Part shown: positions 21,953-26,902 of the stretch, in pieces
Position numbering within the stretch: the first letter of the stretch is position 1
Layout: every line of letters starts with the position of its first letter
Origin: a methanogenic archaeon
Lineage (GTDB): Archaea; Thermoplasmatota; Thermoplasmata; Methanomassiliicoccales; Methanomethylophilaceae
Assembly: GCA_902787415.1 (NCBI GenBank)
Contig: CADAGG010000002.1
Span: 1 to 26,902 of the forward strand
Length of the DNA stretch: 26,902 nt
Reading direction: 5' to 3'
Program-made: the position numbers and the translations under genes
Notes under the pieces: generated by a model
Database searches by the model: none
Told to the model about the DNA's origin: nothing
The model's input: only the letters and a program-made list of their open reading frames with translations

Positions 21953-22246
21953 ATGAAAATGGATGTATTCACCATGAAACAGTGTATGGACTCCGAAAAC
22001 CTGCATAAACGTCTGAACAGGATCTCCGGTCAAATCGCCGCCCTCGACCGTATGATAGACGAGGATATACCTTGCGAGGATATCCTCATCCAGATCAACG
22101 CGGTGAAGAGTGCCATACACAAGGTCGGTCAGATCGTCTTGGTCGGCCACGTGAACCATTGCGTCAAGGACGGCATTTCCCACGGCGATGCCGATAAAAC
22201 CATAGAGGCATTCACGAAAGTGCTCGATCAGTTTTCGAAAATCTGA
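21953..22246 (+). CDS. CsoR/RcnR-family metal-sensing repressor
   Basis: 97 residues of the all-helical DUF156 family. RLNRISGQIAALDRMID forms the DNA-binding and core helix. The copper-type ligand set C41, H66, C70 follows, spaced C-x24-H-x3-C exactly as in CsoR (C36, H61, C65), within IPCEDIL and LVGHVNHC. Such proteins release their operator on binding Cu(I) or another metal. The next gene is a P1B metal-transporting ATPase whose promoter carries two likely CsoR sites, 69 bases on. ATGs at 21959 and 21974 are alternative starts. Copper is the best guess; nickel, cobalt or sulfide sensing is possible in this family, though RcnR-like nickel sites use an extra N-terminal histidine that is not evident here. 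Confidence 0.85.
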   Translation: MKMDVFTMKQCMDSENLHKRLNRISGQIAALDRMIDEDIPCEDILIQINAVKSAIHKVGQIVLVGHVNHCVKDGISHGDADKTIEAFTKVLDQFSKI

Positions 22247-22264
22247 GTCAGCGGACTGTTTCAT

Positions 22265-22306
22265 ATACCCCCGTATGGTATTATATACGATACCCCCCAT
22301 AGGTAT
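22265..22306. promoter_or_regulatory. Two CsoR-like operators flanking the ATPase TATA box
   Basis: ATACCCCCGTATGGTAT (22265-22281) and ATACCCCCCATAGGTAT (22290-22306) are 17-base near-repeats centred 25 bases apart, each a C-run framed by ATAC and GTAT as in RcnR/FrmR-type operators. The TATA sequence attatata (22280-22287) lies between and partly under them, predicting a start near 22309. Binding would block the promoter of the ATPase gene (ATG 22316). Confidence 0.7.
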
Positions 22307-22315
22307 ATTGATACC

Positions 22316-24208
22316 ATGGGGATCGTCAAAGAGGCAATCATCGGACAAAAGTCGGAGTTCACGCTAATTGTCATCGGTGCGATATGCATTTTCATCTCAC
22401 TGTTGACAGACTCATTCGGTTGGCTGCTGTTCATTCCCATCGCAATCTGCGGTATCCCCATCATCTGGGGAGCGATCATCGGGGTCGTGTTCGAACGCGA
22501 CATCACCGCTGACGTACTAGTCTCCGTGGCGATTGTCGCCAGTGTCATCATAGGGGAATACGAGGCCGCGGCCGAGGTCGCGGTCATCATGCAGATCGGA
22601 GGTTTCCTCGAAGAAGCTACGGTCAGTCATGCCAACAGCTGTATTGCGCACCTCCAGGGAATGAATCCCACCGAAGCAAGGGTCATCCGCGACGGGAAGG
22701 AGGAGATGGTGGACCCTGAATCCCTGCATGTCAGAGACATCGTAAGGATCCTTCCCGGTGAGACCGTTCCCGCTGACGGAAGGGTATCCGAAGGCACCTC
22801 CTCCATCGACGTATCCATCATCACCGGCGAATCCACCCCCGTGGATGTGACGGCGGGGGACAGGGTTTCCGCGGGAACCGTCAACATGTACGGTTCGGTG
22901 GATGTGGAGGTGGACAGGGTCGGAAAGGATTCGACCCTCGCGCGCATGGCAAGACTCATCGAGGAGGCCGATGCGAACAAATCCCGTATCGTCCGCACCG
23001 CTGACAGGTGGGCAGTATACATCGTCGTAACCGCATTCGCCGTATCGGTAGTGACCTACCTCTTGACGCAGGACATCTACAGGTCGGTCACGGTACTGGT
23101 CGTCTTCTGTCCCTGCGCACTGATCCTGGCAACCCCGACCGCAATCATGGCCGCGGCCGGTAACCTCAGCAAGCACGGCATCCTGGTGAAGGACGGCGGG
23201 GCATTGGAGAACCTATCCTCCGTGGACACTGTAATGATGGATAAGACCGGTACTCTCACCGCCGGCAAGGTGCAATGCGTTGCGGTCAGATCCATGGATC
23301 CGACCTTGACCGACGGGGAACTTGCAGGACTCGTCGCATCCGTGGAATCGAGATCCGAACACCCGCTCGGAAAGGCCATCACCGAATTCACCGGCAGCTG
23401 GGATGCACCCGAGGATTTCATCTACGTCCCTGGACTCGGTGTTAACGGCACCGTCGGGGGAAGGGAGGTATTCGCAGGCAACAGGTCGTTCCTCCGTGAC
23501 AGCTGTCCTGAATGCTTCGATGCCGTCGAGGAGGAGGTTTCCCGTCAGGAAGAGGACGGGTTCACTGTGGTGCTCATAGGTATAGACGGCAGGACCGTCG
23601 GTTATGCGGCATTGTCCGACACCCTCCGCCCCTCTTCCAGATTCGCCATCAGTCAGATGAAGACCCAGAACATAAAAAGCATACTTATCACCGGGGATTC
23701 GAGACAGGCCGCTCAGCGCACCTCCGGACTCCTCGGGATGGATGACGTCATTTGGGAATGCCTGCCCTCCGACAAGCTCAGGATCGTATCCAAGATCGAC
23801 TGCAACAACAACGGCTGTATGATCGGGGACGGCGTTAACGACGCCCCTTCCCTGAAGAAAGCGACCGTGGGCATCGCCATATGCAATGCCAACAACGATC
23901 TGGCGATGGAATCCTCGGACATCGTATTCATGAACGACGATCTGTCCAGACTCCCCGGGCTCATCCGCATGGCGAAACGTACCCTGTTGACCATCAGGAT
24001 AGGTATCGCGTTCTCACTGATTCTGAACACCGTGGCGATGGCCCTTGCGGTTCTGGGCATCATCGGACCTATCGTCGGCGCCCTGGTGCATAACATCGGT
24101 TCGGTGATTGTCATCATCGCCTCCGCGATGCTCCTCAGATACGATCCGTGGGAGGTCACGGACGGTTCTGAAAGCACTCCTGCCGACACACCCTATAGGT
24201 GTGAATAA
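22316..24208 (+). CDS. P1B-type heavy-metal ATPase
   Basis: 630 residues. An ion-pumping ATPase of the plasma membrane: actuator TGES (170-173), metal-site CPC (265-267) in VFCPCALILATP, phosphorylated D309 in DKTGTLT, the P1B-specific H349-P350 in SRSEHPLG, and GDGVNDAPS in the hinge region. It starts directly with membrane helices and has no N-terminal metal-binding domain or CxxC. The last membrane helix carries HNIGS rather than the MxxSS expected for copper pumps, so copper specificity is uncertain although the operator and neighbouring CsoR suggest it; zinc, cadmium or another metal is possible. Codon choice is looser than in the flanking genes, with more ATA, GTA and TCG codons by eye, which hints at transfer. 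Confidence 0.9.
   Translation: MGIVKEAIIGQKSEFTLIVIGAICIFISLLTDSFGWLLFIPIAICGIPIIWGAIIGVVFERDITADVLVSVAIVASVIIGEYEAAAEVAVIMQIGGFLEEATVSHANSCIAHLQGMNPTEARVIRDGKEEMVDPESLHVRDIVRILPGETVPADGRVSEGTSSIDVSIITGESTPVDVTAGDRVSAGTVNMYGSVDVEVDRVGKDSTLARMARLIEEADANKSRIVRTADRWAVYIVVTAFAVSVVTYLLTQDIYRSVTVLVVFCPCALILATPTAIMAAAGNLSKHGILVKDGGALENLSSVDTVMMDKTGTLTAGKVQCVAVRSMDPTLTDGELAGLVASVESRSEHPLGKAITEFTGSWDAPEDFIYVPGLGVNGTVGGREVFAGNRSFLRDSCPECFDAVEEEVSRQEEDGFTVVLIGIDGRTVGYAALSDTLRPSSRFAISQMKTQNIKSILITGDSRQAAQRTSGLLGMDDVIWECLPSDKLRIVSKIDCNNNGCMIGDGVNDAPSLKKATVGIAICNANNDLAMESSDIVFMNDDLSRLPGLIRMAKRTLLTIRIGIAFSLILNTVAMALAVLGIIGPIVGALVHNIGSVIVIIASAMLLRYDPWEVTDGSESTPADTPYRCE
24187..24203. repeat. Inverted repeat at end of ATPase gene
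   Basis: CACACC, five bases, GGTGTG overlaps the last codons of the ATPase gene, about 35 bases before the TATA box of the second ilvB. It could be a hairpin at the 3' end or an operator; nothing else supports either reading. Confidence 0.3.
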
Positions 24209-24236
24209 GCCAGATGTAATGTCGACGAGCCCTATG

Positions 24237-24246
24237 TTTTATATTA
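24237..24246 (+). promoter_or_regulatory. TATA box of second ilvB
   Basis: ttttatatta predicts transcription start near 24267, six bases before the ATG at 24273. The gene thus has its own promoter and is not driven only from the metal cassette. Confidence 0.6.
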
Positions 24247-24272
24247 GGGGGACCGATAACACACTGATTCAT

Positions 24273-25934
24273 ATGAAGGGCTCAAGAGCACTGCTCCAAA
24301 TGCTTGAGGACAGAGACGTCGAAACAATGTTCGGATATCCCGGAGGGGCCGTCATCCCCATCTACGATGAGATCAGGGATTCCTCCATCAGGCACGTTCT
24401 CGTAAGGCACGAGCAGTGCGCCGCCCACGCTGCCGACGGTTACGCACGTGCCAGCGGCAAGACCGGCGTCTGCCTTTCCACCAGCGGACCCGGTGCCACC
24501 AACATGGTCACCGGAATCGCCACCGCATATGCGGACTCCATCCCCATGCTGGCACTTACGGGACAGGTCGGTTCCAAGGTGCTCGGATCGGAGGCCTTCC
24601 AGGAGGTCGACGCCTACAGCCTGATGATGTCCGTCACCAAGCACAACTTCCGCGTCACCGACGTCAAGAGGCTCCCCCACGCCATCAACGAGGCATGGAA
24701 GATCGCCCAGTCCGGCAGGCCCGGACCCGTCCACGTCGACCTTCCCGTCGACCAGATAAACGCACAGATCGACGAGGATCTGCTCTACCAGGAATTCGGA
24801 ATCAAAGAGCCCACCGAGGACGTTTCCGGTCTTGCAGATGCCGTGGCACTCATCAAAAGTTCCGTGAAACCCGTCATCATGGCCGGAGGAGGAGTCATCT
24901 CCGCCGAGGCCTCCGAGGAGCTGGTCCGCTTCGCAGAGCTGATCTCAGCTCCCGTGGTCACTCCCATGATGGGTATCGGATCCATCCCCACCCAGCACCC
25001 GCTCAACATGGGTCCCCTCGGAATGCACGGGAGGATCTGCGCCAAGGAGGCGTTCACCGAGGCCGACCTGGTCATCGCCGTGGGAACCAAGTTCTCCGAC
25101 AGGACCTACAGCCCCCACACCGCCCCCGGCATGAAGTGCGGCGTCATCCAGATTGACATCGACGGAACCCAGTTCGGAAAGAGCAACAGGAACTCCGTCA
25201 ACCTCAAATGCGACGCCAAGAAGGCACTGCAGATGCTCATCGACGCCCTCGGCAACACCGCCGCCCACGACTCGTGGGCCAGGACCGCCAAGGGATACAA
25301 GGAGCGCAGGAACGTCGACTTCAACTACTTCACCCACCCCATCATCCCCCAGAAGGTCATGTGGGAGCTGAACAAGTTCATCGACAACACCATCGTCACC
25401 ACCGACGTCGGCCAGAACCAGATGTGGGCCATGCACTTCCTCGACATCAAGAGGCCCAGGCAGTTCCTCTCGTCCGGTTCCTTCGGAACCATGGGATTCG
25501 GTCTGCCGGCAGCCATCGGAGCCAAGGCCGCCCGCCCCGACTGCAGGGTCGCCACCGTCGTGGGAGACGGAGGACTGCAGATGGTCATACAGGAGCTCGC
25601 GACCTCCGTCGCCGAGGACCTGCCCGTGGTCATCGTCCTGCTCAACAACGGCTGGCTCGGCATGGTCAAGCAGTGGCAGAAACTGTTCTGGGACAAGCGC
25701 TACTCCGAGACCCTCCTCGAGGACGATCCCGACTTCGTGCAGATCGCCAAGGCATACAGGGCCGAGGGAATCACCGTCGAGAGGGCGGGAGAGGTCGAGG
25801 ACGCGCTGAAGTTCGCCTTCGACTGCGGCAAGACCTGCATCGTCGACATCCACGTCGACCCCGAGGAGGACATCCTGCCGATGCTGCCTCCCGACCCCAG
25901 CATCCCTCCCATCGAAGGACGCTGCGCCTACTGA
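24273..25934 (+). CDS. ilvB: Acetolactate synthase large subunit (copy 2)
   Basis: 553 residues, same length and motifs as copy 1: GYPGGAVIPIYDE, catalytic E47 in RHEQCAAH, GGGVISAEAS in the FAD domain, GSFGTMGFGLPAAIG, and GDGGLQM with NNGWLGMV for the thiamine diphosphate. Differences cluster in the middle domain and the C-terminus. The ATG at 24273 is chosen because the TATA box and the homology with copy 1 both begin here; an upstream extension would overlap the ATPase gene. Two copies might differ in substrate preference (2-oxobutyrate or pyruvate) or in feedback control. No ilvN/ilvH is near this copy either. Confidence 0.93.
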   Translation: MKGSRALLQMLEDRDVETMFGYPGGAVIPIYDEIRDSSIRHVLVRHEQCAAHAADGYARASGKTGVCLSTSGPGATNMVTGIATAYADSIPMLALTGQVGSKVLGSEAFQEVDAYSLMMSVTKHNFRVTDVKRLPHAINEAWKIAQSGRPGPVHVDLPVDQINAQIDEDLLYQEFGIKEPTEDVSGLADAVALIKSSVKPVIMAGGGVISAEASEELVRFAELISAPVVTPMMGIGSIPTQHPLNMGPLGMHGRICAKEAFTEADLVIAVGTKFSDRTYSPHTAPGMKCGVIQIDIDGTQFGKSNRNSVNLKCDAKKALQMLIDALGNTAAHDSWARTAKGYKERRNVDFNYFTHPIIPQKVMWELNKFIDNTIVTTDVGQNQMWAMHFLDIKRPRQFLSSGSFGTMGFGLPAAIGAKAARPDCRVATVVGDGGLQMVIQELATSVAEDLPVVIVLLNNGWLGMVKQWQKLFWDKRYSETLLEDDPDFVQIAKAYRAEGITVERAGEVEDALKFAFDCGKTCIVDIHVDPEEDILPMLPPDPSIPPIEGRCAY

Positions 25935-25943
25935 AACTCCATT

Positions 25944-25970
25944 CCGGGGGATCCGCCCCCGGTTCCTTTC
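25944..25970 (+). terminator. Terminator after second ilvB
   Basis: CCGGGGG (25944-25950), loop atccg, CCCCCGG (25956-25962), then ttcctttc. It is a strong GC stem with a T-rich tail. Confidence 0.7.
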
Positions 25971-26025
25971 TGTTTGTCGGGTACATGGTAACGTCCCCCG
26001 AACAATTGACAACTCGCGGTTTCCG

Positions 26026-26035
26026 AATTATTAAA
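26026..26035 (+). promoter_or_regulatory. TATA box of the BspA-type gene
   Basis: aattattaaa, centred near 26031, predicts transcription start near 26057, three bases before the ATG at 26060. The transcript is expected to be leaderless. Confidence 0.55.
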
Positions 26036-26059
26036 AGTGTATGAGCCGATTCATTCTGC

Positions 26060-26902
26060 ATGTCCGTCCGCTGGACCTTGATGGCAGTCTCCGCAGTGCT
26101 GGCAGTGGTATGCGTGTTCATGATCTGCGACGCGGACGGCTCGGACGCGGATCCCGCTTCTGGCCAATGCGGTAACAACCTGTACTGGAGCATGTCTGGA
26201 GGATGCGCCACATTCACGGGATCCGGCCACATGTGGGATTATACCTACGCCGATGAACGCGGATGGGAGGATTGTACCTCGGTCATTCTACAAAACGGAG
26301 TTACCAGTATCGGGAATTATGCTTTCTGCGGTTGTTCATCGCTCGCATCCGTGGCCATCCCCGACTTGGTCACATCCATCGGGGATAGCGCGTTCAATGG
26401 TTGTTCATCGCTCGCATCCGTGGCCATCCCCGACTCGGTCACCTCTATGGGGGATAATTCGTTCGGCGGTTGTACATCGCTCGCATCCGTGACCATCGGC
26501 AATTCGGTCACATCCATCGGGACTGAGGCGTTCGGCGGTTGTACATCGCTCGCATCTGTGACCATCCCCGACTCGGTCACATCCATCGGGCATCGTGCGT
26601 TCGAAGAGTGTACATCTCTTGTTTCCATAGCCGTAGACGAAGGAAACGAGAATTATTCGTCCGAAGATGGAGTTCTTTTCAATAAGAACAAGACAATGTT
26701 GGTACAATGCCCCGGAGGAAAGGAAGGTGGATATTCGATTCCAGCATCGGTCACCTCCATCGGGGCTGAGGCGTTCTACGGTTGTTCATCGCTCGCATCC
26801 GTGACCATCCCCGACTCGGTCACATCCATCGGGACTGAGGCGTTCGGCGGTTGTACATCGCTCGCATCTGTGACCATCCCCGACTCGGTCACATCCATCG
26901 GG
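26060..26902 (+). CDS. BspA-type leucine-rich-repeat surface protein (partial, 3' cut)
   Basis: The first 281 codons of a longer gene; no stop occurs before the window end. A signal sequence with a hydrophobic core (about residues 6-23, VSAVLAVVCVFMICDA) is followed by a 60-residue non-repeat region with GNNLYWSMSGGCATFTGSG. From about residue 88 there are 23-residue LRR_5 repeats such as TSIGTEAFGGCTSLASVTIP. The stretch at about 195-232 (DGVLFNKNKTMLVQCPGG) is the spacer commonly seen between repeats in BspA proteins. It should be secreted and either attached to the cell surface or released; in host-associated microbes such proteins often mediate adhesion. The C-terminal anchor is outside the window. 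Confidence 0.85.
   Translation, partial: MSVRWTLMAVSAVLAVVCVFMICDADGSDADPASGQCGNNLYWSMSGGCATFTGSGHMWDYTYADERGWEDCTSVILQNGVTSIGNYAFCGCSSLASVAIPDLVTSIGDSAFNGCSSLASVAIPDSVTSMGDNSFGGCTSLASVTIGNSVTSIGTEAFGGCTSLASVTIPDSVTSIGHRAFEECTSLVSIAVDEGNENYSSEDGVLFNKNKTMLVQCPGGKEGGYSIPASVTSIGAEAFYGCSSLASVTIPDSVTSIGTEAFGGCTSLASVTIPDSVTSIG
26321..26902 (+). repeat. Tandem 69-bp coding repeats
   Basis: Units begin at 26321, 26390, 26459, 26528 and 26597, then after a spacer at 26771 and 26840, each 69 bases apart within a block. The two segments 26504-26590 and 26816-26902 are identical over 87 bases, up to the window edge. The identity at third codon positions indicates recent duplication or gene conversion. 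Confidence 0.9.

Noticed and set aside
24108..24272. N-terminal extension of the second acetolactate synthase
   Set aside because: Overlaps the ATPase gene, and homology with copy 1 and the TATA box place the start at 24273.
26321..26902. Regular repeats considered as a CRISPR array
   Set aside because: Repeats are in frame, contiguous without unique spacers, and encode LRR units.

Overview
The window looks like an archaeal chromosome. Its GC content is high, its genes are tightly packed with ATGA/TGATG overlaps, and AT-rich TATA boxes lie about 26 bp before start codons that often have almost no leader. It carries an archaeal type II GAPDH, a two-cysteine-pair AmrS-like radical SAM enzyme, a GxGD prepilin peptidase and a complete-looking DapL-type lysine cluster. 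My best guess is a Thermoplasmatota methanogen of the Methanomassiliicoccales (Methanomethylophilaceae-like), possibly gut-associated because of the BspA-type surface protein. No methanogenesis marker is present, so this is an inference.

Left edge (1-1008, minus strand): a eukaryote-like E1 activating enzyme overlaps by ATGA a 77-residue ubiquitin-fold protein ending in Gly-Gly. One base after its stop a further ORF begins and runs off the window. This is the most interesting element: a probable ubiquitin-like conjugation operon. 1069-2840 (plus): a small zinc-ribbon membrane protein, then two overlapping membrane-associated genes of unknown function behind a promoter that carries an inverted repeat. 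2841-6000 (minus): larA-like nickel-pincer racemase, a ferredoxin/CCG-domain oxidoreductase subunit, and folP. 6207-8157 (plus): thiL and an amrS-like gene that lacks a normal start codon. 8141-9001 (minus): prepilin peptidase, sharing a promoter region with an mscS channel gene (9052-10668, plus).

10815-17734 (plus): a lysine cluster consisting of an Lrp/AsnC regulator, dapA, lysC, lysA, dapF and dapL, followed by an unrecognised helical protein. asd and dapB are not in the window. 17768-20026 (minus): gap and pgk, the adjacent glyceraldehyde-3-phosphate/3-phosphoglycerate steps. 20208-25934 (plus): two 553-residue acetolactate synthase paralogues in the same orientation, separated by a CsoR-type metal sensor and a P1B ATPase whose promoter holds two CsoR-like operators. 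26060 to the right edge: a secreted leucine-rich-repeat (BspA-type) protein with nearly identical 69-bp repeats, cut by the window end.

Most of the region is core amino-acid and central carbon metabolism. The accessory elements are the ubiquitin-like operon, the larA operon, the metal cassette and the repeat protein. No tRNA, rRNA, IS element or CRISPR was seen, and no gene-free stretch exceeds about 210 bases.
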